64,000 nt of DNA from Balanoglossus misakiensis (Eukaryota; Hemichordata). The stretch lies in contig CM082578.2 of assembly GCA_040954595.2 (NCBI GenBank), forward strand, positions 7,626,001-7,690,000. The letters are read 5' to 3'. This document shows, piece by piece, positions 13,301-25,119 of the stretch (within the stretch, counting starts at the first letter, position 1; each line of letters starts with the position of its first letter). The translations under genes were made by a program, and so were the position numbers. A model generated the notes under the pieces. That model did no database searches and was not told the DNA's origin. It saw only the letters and a list, made by a program, of their open reading frames with translations.

Positions 13301-16300
13301 TGGGCGGATGGGGCCAGGCGCCCCCGGCCGCTGGAGCTGTCGATGCTGCTGGTGCTAGTACTGCGCCCCCGTTTGCTGCGCTTCTGCGGCGGTGGCAAGT
13401 TCCCCTCGTACTCCGTCTCCACGTGCAGGCTACCGTCCTGCGTCGACCTGCTGGGAGACTTCCTTGGCAGTTCCGACGAGTCCGCGTGCATTTCCGGCCT
13501 CTGCTTCGGAGGCCGTCCCGGGGAGCGACCCGGTCTTTTTTGGTTCTCTTTCAAGTACGCAGGCTTCCGGCCGGCTTTTTTGTTAAACAGTACTGCTGTG
13601 CGCCGACCGACGCCCTGGGTCGGAGACGTGGAATGCGACTGTCCCGAGGCAGAATTCCCGGCTCCGGAATGGTCGCCGATGGGGCTCGTCTCCGGGATGG
13701 CTTCAACTTCAAATGCATTTCCGCTGAGCCCCGTGATCATCGGCGTTTCCGAGTCAGACTTGAATCGCTTCGGTCGCCGCCCCCTGCCTCTCCCACGCCC
13801 TGGCGACAGAGACTGGCTCCTTTGTAAGGTCTTGGTTGCTTGGATGGCTGGCAGTTTCACTGGGCCTTTGGCCTTCTTCTTTGGGGCCGGCGGCTTGGCT
13901 TGGTTGGAATCACTGGAATCTGAACCTGGAAAGACCAAATATACACACTTAGTCTTGGGTGTACCGTGTAAATGAGCAATATCAAATCAGTCCCCTTAAA
14001 TGTCTAAACTACAACTGATGCGAACTCTGACCACCTGTCCATATGTTATTGCTACACATGCTAACCTTAGGGGCAATCCTTGTTTGTAATATATTTGCTA
14101 AACTCACAGTGTAAGGCTTGATTTCTATTTATTTCCTTTTCCCTATCAAATTGTGTGCAGAGTAAAATTTGACAGGCACAACAATCCTCACTGACAGTCA
14201 TTTGATTTGTGCATACCGATACAACACATCCTTATTTGTATCTAACTCATGCCTGATAGTGACAATAACACAATGCAACACGCACATTCACTCACACCAC
14301 AAGAACACTTACTTGAGCTTTCTTCAGAACTGCTACTCGTCGTGGCACTGGTGCTGCTGCTACTGCTACTACTTTTCCTCTTGTTCTGCTCGCTGTTCTT
14401 GTCCTTCTTGCCGCCGGCCTTGCCCTGTCGCTCCGCCTCCTTCTGCTCCTTCTGCTGGTTCAGCTTCCGCCGGATGACGTTGATCTCCTTTTTCAGCTGC
14501 TTGGCACGCTTGGACCGGGCACCTGCTTGGAATTGGGAACAGATCGCACGGACGGGTTACTGGCCGTTGTCTGTGAAAACTTGTAATCATCTGCTGTGCT
14601 GCAGGGCTAGCATGTGATCAATGGTGAAGCCGGATATCGCATGCACTGAAACCGGGCTGAATAACACGCTGTATAACAAAGGGCACCAACCATGTTGTAC
14701 TTACCTCCATGTTTGATGGAACAAGTCATGTCTAACTTCTCTAAAAGCTCCCTCAACTGATCTTCCAGGGACATGCCAGCACGATTTTCTGGATCCAAAA
14801 TGTTGTCAACTGTAAAGACAGTGAACAGAGTACAATCAGCATGTGTCGAATAGTTACAGAATCCCCCCTCCCCTCAATCGTACATTTCACAATGAAGTTT
14901 GTGCAAGTTCCCTCCATCATAATTGGTAGGAGGTGGTAGAATCTGATCTTCTCGATTCAATTGGACTAGAATTCCTCGCATGCATATTTGAATATATACG
15001 GTATGTCAAATCACAGGCACTATACCCCCCGAAAAGGCAATTTCAAAGTTACCTACCATCCTCCAAGGAAAACTCAGCCTCTGTAACTTTGGGTGCTTCG
15101 GCAAGATGCAAGCCCGTCTGGGGATCATAACCCGCCCTCTCCGCTTCTCTCTTGGCCTGCCTGATGACTGCACCTCCCTGTTATGTCAATCAAATTCATT
15201 GTGCATTTAGAAACTGAGCTAGTACTGGTAATTCTCCCGACCTTAAATAGGTTTCTCACATGGTCGACACAATTTCAAGATGGCCGATTTTTGTCATGTT
15301 TAAGGAATGCAATGTGATTTGACCCCCTAGCGCAAAGTGAAAACCTATTTAAGGCAGCCAGAATTCATGTACCGGTATCAATCAACAACACAACGACAGA
15401 ACGAAACAATGTATGAAAAGTCTTTAAACTGCGGCACCACCAAATTTGGGCATGAACTTACATAGTCTCGGAGCTTGATCGCAGCTCTGTAGAAGATGGT
15501 GTCCTTGGCATTGTACGTGAGGCAGTTGCTGATCATCAGGTCGAAATCTCGGCTGAACTCATCCAGGGTCTTGTAGAAGTGGCTCCCCAATCTGGCTCGG
15601 ATTGTGGAGAAATCCATGGGCTCTGAAATCACGTCCAGGTAGTCAGGCACCTGAGTACATTGCAGAAAGGATTATTTTTTGGTAGGTAAATTCTCAGAGT
15701 TATGCTATAAATGTACAATGTACCAGCACTTTCACAGTAATTTGATTAAAGTTTATCAGTGAACAAAAGTTGTAAACTGAATAAATGCTTGAAAGTTGAC
15801 AAAATATGCTTTACAAAAACAGGCATCTATGCTCATAATACATGCATTTTTTTCAAGTTTTAAAACCACGCAGTCTTGGTTTACACTGCAGGTTGTTAGT
15901 TGGTTGAAATAATCCTATGGAGACTCAGTGCTATGGTGGGCATACCTCATCGAGCGAGACCGGCTCAGCAAAGATGTTGGAGGTGTCCCTCTCTTCAAGT
16001 TGGTCCAGGATGCGCTTCACCAGGATGTTGAAGGGCTGCAGTTGCATTTCCACCGTCAGCTGATTCACTTTGATCTGAAGTGTTTCAGAGAGAGATGTTT
16101 CGTTTAATTAAAGATGACAGTTCTCAAACACACACTCACATACATGTACATTTGTATACAGGTTGACACAAGTTTCATCTGAAGCACTGGTCACTGGGGG
16201 CGCCAGCACGCCCTCAAATGAAGGACAACGGGCCTGAAACTGAGACCTCGTGTACTGAAGATGTCCAACAGTGGGTACTGCAAGCGCAACACACACCACC

Positions 16301-19300
16301 TGTTTTCTGACATCTGATTGGTTAAATCGCTACCACAGGGGACATGTTGTTTGCACTGATACAACCAACAAGCCTATCACTGGTTAACATTTTCCACAAA
16401 TGAAGAAATGTATACGTAATTAAGTACATGTAGTTTGATTTGCAGTCACCCCCATGCCGAATTCACATCAAACACATATTGACCGGCCATATTTGGGTAA
16501 CAGAAGAAAGTCTCTCACCTGCTCCCGTTTGAGTTTTTCCCTCTTTCGTATCAGTTCTACCAAGAGCCTGGCTCGCTCCAGATCATGCCTCAACCTCTGC
16601 CAGTATTTCAGCTGTTCCTTAAGTGCATTGCTCTTTTCCATACTCTCTCTCTGAAAAACATAAAACCACAAGAGTTAGACACATGCATAACTGAGATGTA
16701 TAAAAGTTTCCCCACGCTTGCAAATTACCGTAATGCCCAGCATCTGTATGCTAATGTGCTACATTTCAATCTATGTATCACTGCCTAAACGAACTGAGCC
16801 AAAACCCAACCTGTGGTATCTCCACAAGCAAGGGAGATTATCACTATTAGGTGGGAAAGTATGTATATTGAAAAAAACTGAAACACCTTTCTTTCGGTGG
16901 TCATATTTTATTTCTTATCAAATTTTCATACAGAGTGTTTTTACTGCTGTTATTTTGTTTGTTGATTTGTCACTATCTAAATCACCCAACCACTCTTTAC
17001 CAGGGCTGATAATGAACTCCGTGGCTTTGATGAAATGTACATTCACCATTCTTGACTTTGGTACATGTAATTCCATACCAGCATTACCAGTGCATTGTTT
17101 ATCTGGAATAAATGCGCAAACTACAACCACCATGCTAATTATCCACCAAGAGAAAGGGCCTGATCATCTTCCATTCAGCATTACCACAAGAACAGCTGTG
17201 GAGTTCCCTTAGCTTTCTCTCCATATGTTCACACACACACACATCTCCCTGGGAAAATTTCACCCAAATTCAAAGCAGTATCTATTTGACTGGTTTTACT
17301 GGCTACACCCGTCTTTCAATGCTAATAATCCCCCTTTGTTTTGTTTTTAACTGGGCCATTGTTTTATCCCAGGTCTGTTTGCATCTACCACTATGTATAA
17401 TGCAAATATCTCTGAGTTTGTGACTTCATCAACAATGTAACAAGTCAATTAGCATTCTTATAACCCATATGCGAGTGGTTGGAAGTCTCCCACCTACCTA
17501 CAATGTAGTCAGTGGTGTGAAAAAAAATTCTACATTTATATCCTCAAGAACAAAATATAAATGTATAGTTCCCAACTGACCCGACTGTTATACTTTGCTG
17601 CTGGACTCTATCCAAAAACCACACACCTGTGGATAAATTCTCTCAATGGACTTCCACTGAATTTATAACCCCCCACCCACAACCTGAGCGATGATTTAGT
17701 TTTGTAGTCAGCTGCTGCAGCTGTAATGGCACAAACCACCAAAGGAGGGCAATGACAAATGGCTGTGTGGGTGGGTGCAGACAGACAGTGACGAAATGGT
17801 TGTTCACGGAACAGCCCATGGTGGGTAAACGCAAAAACTGACGTGGCATGCATGGTCACTCGAGATGAGTTTCAGCACAGCCAACAATCCCACATACAAT
17901 AGTATTAGCTACACTACGACCACTAATGACATGCAATTTCAAAAGACTTGTAACAGGTCACTAATTTTCAAAGTAACCAAATCTGTCGTGTAAACATTCC
18001 CACTGACTACATTAGATCCGCTGATTTGTAACCACTCTATGACTTCATGGTTTTGCATGTAGTGTTCTCTCAAGGAAATTACCACAGTGCAATGACTGAT
18101 TTACATAACAATCAAGGTTTGTTATGTAAATGTCTTTCAATTTAATTTAAAGGTAGGGCCCATACTGCTTTTATTGCTATAGGGAAGCATTATTGGCATG
18201 CCTGACTAAAACATTTTATATCACTGATAGCAATGAATGTAGCAGACAAAAGTCAACAACATTCAGATAGTCAATGCACATAAATTCTCATAAAGCCACA
18301 ATAGCTTAGGGGCATATTATTCTACAATTTAACAGGAAAAAAAGTTTTCAAACACAGAATTCTAGACTAGGCAGAAAACAAAAGGTTGGTGACATGCCAT
18401 CCTATGAAGAGAACCCTTACCACGGTATATCTCCTGTGTCCCCTCAATCTTTTGCCTGCCTTAGGCAAGTGCAAACAACAGAGCAAATATTTACCCAGCC
18501 ACATTACCCACACAATCAAAAGGTGCTTACAGACAAACAGTCAACAGTAAAGTATGATTCTACCTGTTCTTTATTTCTCTGCGAGTGGTGGTGTGCTTGA
18601 AGCCTCCTCAACAGCGGAACTCCATTACGTGACTGTCGTTTCAATGTCCAGTAGCCTTGCAATCGTTGGAAGAATAGATTTTTCTTTTGGATTTGGACTT
18701 TGCTGATTATCTTGCTGATTCTACAGAAATCAAACACAAAAGGAGAAACAATTCACCTAAGAAATTAATTTCATAAAGAATATTTTTTAAATTGTTTTTA
18801 ATATTCTTCATTGATAACATTATGCTTCCATCCCAGTTACTTGGTTGACACAAAACAATAACACTATCCAATATTCATGCGTCATACAAGTTGAATGACC
18901 TCAGTATGACCCTTGAGGTTTAAAAGTAGGTCACTGGGTCATACTGTCAATCGCCACCATGAAGACATAGAAATCTTTGTTATTGCTTTGTTGTCTTTTC
19001 TGTATCAGGATAACCCTTTTGTTTATTTTATGTGCAGTTGGGGACAGTGTCATTTGTTAAGTATGTATGAAAAGTGAAAGTGGAAATTGTCTTTTGTAAA
19101 CAATACTGTTGCACTTGGCACACACACCCCTATGAAACCAGAAGTGAAATTAAATGGTCATAATTTGCAGAAAAAGACAGCAAATACCAAAATATAGCCC
19201 AATACAGCAGATACCGTGTAACTAGACATGGTATTTTGGATTTGACTGAAACTTACAGATTAGTCTTGTTTTCAAAGCTGTTGGTTATTTTGCTATAAAA

Positions 19301-20901
19301 TAAAATATTATTTCAACAAATTTACCCCCTAAAAATTACCTGTGTGGTGGGATATGTGGTATTGATACTATTGGCATAGCTGATCGTTTCTCCGCTAGGA
19401 TTTTCCTGGCTTTCCTCATGTTCTTCCGCGACTCCGCCTTGGCCTTTTTGGCGAGCCAGGCCTTGCCTTTGCCTTTACCATCGTCTATTTCTCCTTTCTC
19501 CGAGAGTTTATCGCTGCCGGCAGCCGGGGTGTGGATGTCGCAGTACGCCGTCTTCCGCACGCTCACCGTGGTCCCGTTGGCCCCCGTCTCCCTGACCGGC
19601 TCCATTTTCATGTACAGTCCGGCCTGTTGGGCGCACGTCACGTGGAATGCGGTGTAACAGTTCGCCTTGTGGCACTGGATGCAGGCGCCGGTGCCGCGCT
19701 GCTTGCAGATGTAGCAGGTGAGCTTCCACCTGGCCGACGGGATGTGGTCGATGCTGTCGATGGGCTCCAGGAAAACGGTGTTCGCGAAGCACACCTCGGG
19801 GATCCAGAGCGCGCAGACCACGTGCGCCCACCGACCGTCGTCCGTCTGCTTGAAAGCACCACCTTTGTTCAGGCACAGGGCGCAGTCCACGGCTCGGGAC
19901 GGCGACTGGAGGCAGCGGCGGCAGAGCCACTGCCCCTCGGGGATATACGGCACACCGTAACACTCCTGGTGGACCGCCAAGTTGCACATGTCGCAGAAGA
20001 GGATGACGTTGCTGTTCTGGCACTCCCCGTCGCAGCATATACAACACACGGCGTCCTCGTCGATGAACTGGTTCGGATCGCCCCGGCCGGACGACTGACT
20101 GTCAAAGTACGACTCTTTCTCCAGCCTGTCCATCAGCGTCTCGAATATCTCCTGCGAGACCGGGTGATTGTTCTGCGTCTTGCGTTTGTCATTGAGCATT
20201 GTCAGCCATGCATAGTCCTCTTCGTCCATGTCGTACTCTATCTCATCGTCAAGTTCGTCGACCGACTTCTCAATGTACCTGTAGTAGGCAACAGGTCGTT
20301 TTGGTGCATCGGGCGGTTCAACATATTCGTCGAGAACACGGAATGATGCTTCTGGCAGTTTTGTTGAGCTTGTTCCAGCAGTGCTTGACTCTCGTCTAAC
20401 TTTCACCGTTTCTTTACCTTTGCCCTTGGAATTGGGTTTTTCTTTCGCCTCCTCTTTAGCTTCAGGTTTAGCCTGTTCCATTTCATCTTCTGTCATCACT
20501 TCAATTGGATCGTGAATGTCTAGTCTGTGGGTCTGCCCCTCGATGTCCACCTCAACAAGCCTCTGTGCTTGCGCGTAAGTGAGAGCTTCCCTTGTTGGGG
20601 ATCTTACAAATTCGACAGGTGAAGGTGATGGGGATCTCCTAACCGTCCTGTGGTGGTACCTGCCTTTCCGGTACGTCCCAGGCTTGGCCGAGTTGTTGTT
20701 CTTGGAGTTGTTGTGTGAACCGTTATTGTTATTGCTTGGGTTACTGTGGTCGAAATTATACAAGTGATATTCCATGCCACTGTAGCTTTTGTACACGCGC
20801 CCGCAATCGTTCGCGGGGCATTCGTAGGGCGGTTTCGTTGCCCGCAAGTTTTGGCAAAATGTCTGCACGTCGAAGTCGAGTGCCATCTTCGGATCACTCA
20901 T
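10330..20901 (-). CDS. BRPF1: BRPF-family protein (peregrin/BRD1-like), complete, 12 exons
   Basis: Scaffold subunit of MOZ/MORF (KAT6) and HBO1-type histone acetyltransferase complexes; acts on nuclear chromatin. Exons (minus): 20901-19340, 18720-18564, 16650-16519, 16074-15946, 15650-15462, 15177-15057, 14809-14705, 14522-14313, 13925-12945, 12528-12416, 11069-10927, 10534-10330; all GT-AG, phases close, 1,348 aa. In order: N-terminal C2H2-like finger (about 25-50), Enhancer-of-polycomb-like region, PHD finger (about 284-333) with [18 protein letters not shown], zinc knuckle and second extended PHD (about 340-465), bromodomain (about 622-730) with the acetyl-lysine Asn in [12 protein letters not shown], Ser/Lys-rich linker, and PWWP (about 1218-1310) split after [15 protein letters not shown]. 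Human BRPF1 is of similar length. The segment [15 protein letters not shown] is more BRD1-like, so this is probably the single pre-duplication orthologue. M1 was taken as start; M6 ([10 protein letters not shown]) aligns with human M1. Vertebrate identity from memory of the family. Confidence 0.97.
11595..11786. mobile_element. MITE in BRPF intron 10, carrying an X-box
   Basis: A 192-bp element bounded by 19-bp inverted repeats: TTAAAGGTATACGGTCACC at the left and its exact complement ending at 11,786. No coding capacity. It lies in the intron between the two exons that encode the PWWP domain. Inside, at 11,738-11,750, is TTACCATGGTAAC, a near-perfect palindromic RFX X-box. The ends begin TTAA, but a clear target-site duplication is not resolved, so the superfamily is not assigned. 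Confidence 0.75.
15241..15354. mobile_element. short MITE in BRPF intron
   Basis: A 114-bp element with about 18-bp terminal inverted repeats, CCTTAAATAGGTTTCTCAC against GTGAAAACCTATTTAAGG (one base longer on the left). It lies in the intron following the bromodomain exon. Non-coding. Confidence 0.6.
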
Positions 20902-21700
20902 GCGTCTGTTTGTTTACAATCTCAAAGCAACAACATGGCGTCCACTTCCTGGTTTACGGCAGTGCCGGGGTCCCCGGTGCGCGCGAGCCTGCCGTGCGAG
21001 CTCAGCGTGCGCGGACGAGTTATCGGCACTCGCAGAACGCGGGCGGAATTAACGGCCGAGGTTTCGCTTGTCCGTTGCCCCTTTTCGTGGTACCAATGAG
21101 ACTGTTTGCGTACTGCTCGCTAATTTATGCTAAACGTAGTGGAAGATGAATGGCTCGCGTTAGGCGAGACCAGACATGCACACATCGGCCGTACAATTTA
21201 AAACCGGTGACCTCACGAAAGGCGTCGGTTTTCATGGGTGAAAACGGAAAATTGTCAGAATATTTAGTTACTTTCACATGCCTCTTGAAAAAAAGACCAA
21301 GAATCTGGCAGTTCTGTTGAACACTAGGGAGTCACTCTACTGGCCTCAGCACACTCCGCGTATTTTTACAATGGACGCTTTGCTCGATTAATATTAAAAA
21401 TCCAAGATGGCTGTGCAGGACTGATAGAAGTGGACGGGGCGCGAGAATCTGCTGTTTTTCGAGTGGGAACAGCAGCTCTGCGCTGAAAAATACCCTGGAA
21501 GAAGTGCGCAGATCTGTTTTTACCTCACCGCCTGGCGATTGGCACCAAACTCGCGGGAACAGGTGCTAAATCCGCATGCAAATAGCACGGAAGTGGGCAA
21601 TCCCAACCGGTCGGACAGAGAGACAACAAGCCTTCCCACGATCGGCTGCAACAGCAGCAGTGAGTGAACAAAGACGCCGTTGAAACAATGGCTTCTAAAC
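20902..21700 (-). promoter_or_regulatory. BRPF 5' flank and promoter region
   Basis: Upstream of the BRPF start the DNA becomes CpG-richer. At 20,931-20,946 the plus strand reads CAACATGGCGTCCACTTCCT, which combines a YY1-like AACATGGCG with an ETS-like ACTTCCT core. Read on the minus strand this also creates a four-codon upstream ORF (ATG at 20,936, TGA ending 20,922). A further YY1-like AAGATGGCTG is at 21,403. No TATA box is evident, as expected for a housekeeping chromatin gene. The exact start site and any non-coding first exon are not determined. Confidence 0.4.
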
Positions 21701-23387
21701 CTGCACTCGCTGCACGACAGTCCGTTTCAAAGGTGTATTCCAGTCGGGTCGAGTGTCCAGATGGCAACCCAGCACCTTCGGTTGAGTGAGGTGCAAGCGG
21801 TAAATAAATCCAGTGGAAGTTTCGATGTCTCCGTTAAAATAATTGACTGCCGTACGCTGGCACGGTCTTCACGAGGATTCCTCGTGCCCCTGATTTTGGT
21901 GATCGTTGGATTTGAAATCCCGTAGGCTAAGCCCCCTAGCTTGCGCAAATTTATTAGACGCGTTCTTCCTTGGATCAAAAGCGGCATCGTTGCGGTTAGA
22001 TGTCCTTGACAGACTTTTGCGCTCCGACACTTAATTTTACCAGAGTAAACAGAGGCTGTATGGAAAATAACCTTATTTTCGGCAAAGGGGACGTAATGAA
22101 ACAGGAGAACTTACAACCGATGCCACTATACGCAGCAATTGTTTCTAGTAAAAAGCTCGAAAGGGCTTTTGTAGAGTCAATGGGCCTTCTGCAATCAACG
22201 TCAATCGATTAAGATAAAAGGTGATAGTTTAGAGTCTATTAGGGCCTAAATGCCATTCCCGTAAAATATTATTTATCTTTAAATGCGAGATTTTCCCTAC
22301 ATTTGCTCATTTATCGCATAATATAATTGAGATGATGTGATTCCATCTTATACTAGATTATGATTCTCACTCTCTTTGCCCATTGCCCACAACGAAAGGG
22401 TGGTGGCTATAAACACCCGTACCAGGAAACGTCCCAGGCTGTACGTGATGTCGCGTGTCGATATTACATTTATATAATTATAAAAATTAATAGGTCTATA
22501 GTGTCACAGATAGTAAGCAAACGATATAGCGCATATGGCACAGTCATATGCAGTGAACATTCTAATGTCAAGATACAATTGAGGGACTGTGTAAAAGGCC
22601 TAATGCGCAAAACGACAACGCCTTTTTGACTTCGTATGGTTCGATTTTATAACAAGGCTCACTGCACTGTAACAGGGGAAGTTTAATCGGACTTTTTTGT
22701 TACATGTAAAGGGCCGGAAAGACTAGGAGAAAGGCAGGCGTTTACTGATGCCGTACATGCCCAGGCATGGCAGACCCGTTATAGTTGTTTTACAAGAATA
22801 CATTTAACTTTGCACACAATATGCATAGGCTATGTTTACTTCCTTCTATTTGTCGGAATACAAAACTTTGACTGATGCTACAAGTCCTAAATAAGAAGTC
22901 ATGTGTAGGCTTGTGTGTGTATTTTCATATTTTATTTACAGCCTCTAATGTATTCTTAAGTTCCATGTTTCATTTCCAACAACCGCATGCAACGGCGATT
23001 AAATGGGCCTGATGTTCATAAAAAATATTATTGGTACTAGACAGTTTCTTTGCCAGACTGTCAGTGTCATAGTACGCGCGGTCATTGACCTACACTCTCA
23101 TTTTCAGTCTCTCCAGGTGGGCTATGGATCTCTCTTCTGCAAATACCAATAATACAAATACATAGACGGATTTTATTGACATCTGCTTGTGTTTGTTTTA
23201 TTCATAATATTAAATAAGACAGGAGTGACGTTGGGCGACCATAATAATAAGATGGGTGTGACGTTGGGCGATCTGTTTTTTTTTGTCACGATTGTAGGCC
23301 TAAGAATAGCGTTCTTTTACAGTTATTTTAATACAACATCGACACACGTAACAACAAGCAATGACACATTGTTTTTACAGAATATTT

Positions 23388-23427
<40 letters not shown>

Positions 23428-24860
23428 CCATCATCATCATCAACATCATCATCATCATCATCAGCAACATCAACAACAACAAGATATATATTAAAGTTCC
23501 CGAATCCTTCACGTTCTCATGTGCTTGCATGTTTGTGGTACCTTCTGGTATATAAATCTGGGGGAGTAGAAGGTTGTGTCTGAGAGTACATATTCCGAAA
23601 AAAAGTGAATGACAACCCGTACGCATTGGCTAGTGCTACATAAAGTGAATAACACCAAAAATTAAGACCATGGGTGGGGCGGTCTTCTTTCCTTAGTGGA
23701 GTGACGGTGCCATTGGACTGCCGCAAAACGCCCCGACTTATCTACAACAAACAGGCCATTCATCACGTTCATTGCAATATCTACGGTTATGTTTGTTTTT
23801 GTGAAGGGTAACAACAAGTGGTTGATACGTGTTGATAAGTGGTTGATAATCCCAAGTGGGCTTACATGATTTAATGATTGGCATCGGCTTGGTCGTCAGT
23901 TAACTGGCCGACAGGGAGAGCGTCCTCGTGCGGCGAGTCTTCGACACCCCGGCGATGGTGCTGGAACAAAGGTCCAGGACCGGTGAAAAGGCATGTACTT
24001 TTAATGAAAAAAAAACACTATAATAATATCACTTAAATTTTGTTCTGCTCCAGTATCTTAGAATTGTCGGCTTTATATCCTAAATGAAGCAGATTTTCGT
24101 TTGGCCATTGACTTCACATAATCATTACCTTACTGAAGTTATATACCTAGTCGATTAAACAATTCGAACGAGTCACTGTAGTCCGAATGAAACGGCAAAT
24201 ATGATCTAAAGTATTGTTGATTTTAAAAGCATTACTTTTATATTAATCGCTATTTATTTGTCGCCATTAGTTTTCAAAATTATATTTCCATTGTTGTACA
24301 GGGGATTTTGAAATAGCGATCTGTTTGGCCTTATTATTATATAAGTGGGTCAGTCCGTCTGTCCGTCTGTCAGTCAATTTCGTAATGAAGCTAGCAAATA
24401 ATAAAATATCAAAATCCTTGAAGCGCCCAACATTTTATAAAATGTACCTTGTAGTTGTAGTATAAAATAAGATTCGCAGAGAAAAGTTTAAAAGGGTCTT
24501 GCTCAAGTAAACCATTCTGTACATGCTTCATCTACAGAGGGTGTTATCGACATATGGCGTACACCGCCGGGACAGATATAATATATTCCTACTCTGATCT
24601 GGTTCTCTGACCTGCTCTGTCGCTGCGCTCGCGGCCTACATATTGGAGAGTCAAACAAGGTTAACATATTCCATACAAAATCTCACCGTGACCAAAGAGG
24701 GCGTTGTTTATCACTCGATCGGAGAATCTGTTTTCCATGCATTCCCTAGGCTGTACATTTTCAAAGGTATTAAAATCTGTGAAATGCCCCCAGAAATACT
24801 CTGCAAATCTAGTCGTTGTATTGTCACTAACTTACAATAGATTTTCATAACATAATACAG
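21701..24860. other. gene-free stretch
   Basis: No coding exon recognised on either strand. Contents seen: short direct repeats of GACGTTGGGCGA (23,228 and 23,262), the ATC microsatellite, and AT-rich unique-looking sequence. Reading frames here are short and unlike known proteins. Confidence 0.55.
23388..23479. repeat. (ATC)n microsatellite
   Basis: About 25 imperfect ATC/CAT triplets with a few CAC and CAA interruptions, grading into CAA repeats at the right end. In the forward frames it would read as poly-His or poly-Ile and on the reverse as poly-Met; none of these is likely to be a protein. Confidence 0.95.
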
Positions 24861-24866
24861 TTCATT

Positions 24867-24900
24867 AGGGGACCAAGCGCCCTCAGGCGCTTGGTCCCCT
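24867..24900. repeat. perfect 15-bp hairpin flanking the satellite array
   Basis: AGGGGACCAAGCGCC (24,867-24,881), loop CTCA, then the exact complement (24,886-24,900). It lies about 220 bp before the 555-bp tandem array. It may be the end of a degraded element or part of an RNA structure; nothing here decides. Confidence 0.8.
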
Positions 24901-25119
24901 TCTGTTATTGCTGGAGTTTTTCTTCCATCTTCTTGAGTCGTTTTTTTGCTCCAGTTTTTCTCAAAAATCCCTGGGCCTACGCCTATGAAATTTGGCACGG
25001 TGATTGGGGCCCATGAGTACTGGTGCACCTGCCCTTTGAATTTGCAATTAGTCACGTGACTTGGTGGCTATAATCAAGCGAAATTTTCAAATTGACCTAA
25101 TTTGCACGTTAATGGGGGC

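Noticed and set aside
13078-13975. Plus-strand ORFs of 249 and 252 codons opposite a BRPF exon
   Set aside because: They are shadows of the GC-rich Ser/Pro-rich minus-strand exon, whose frame matches BRPF proteins and has correct splice sites.
19508-20346. Long ORFs in other frames across the BRPF PHD exon (271 codons plus, 179 codons minus)
   Set aside because: The minus frame encoding the double PHD region is unmistakable; the others are products of GC-rich codon use.
23189-23626. Poly-His, poly-Ile and poly-Met ORFs
   Set aside because: They are translations of the (ATC)n microsatellite.
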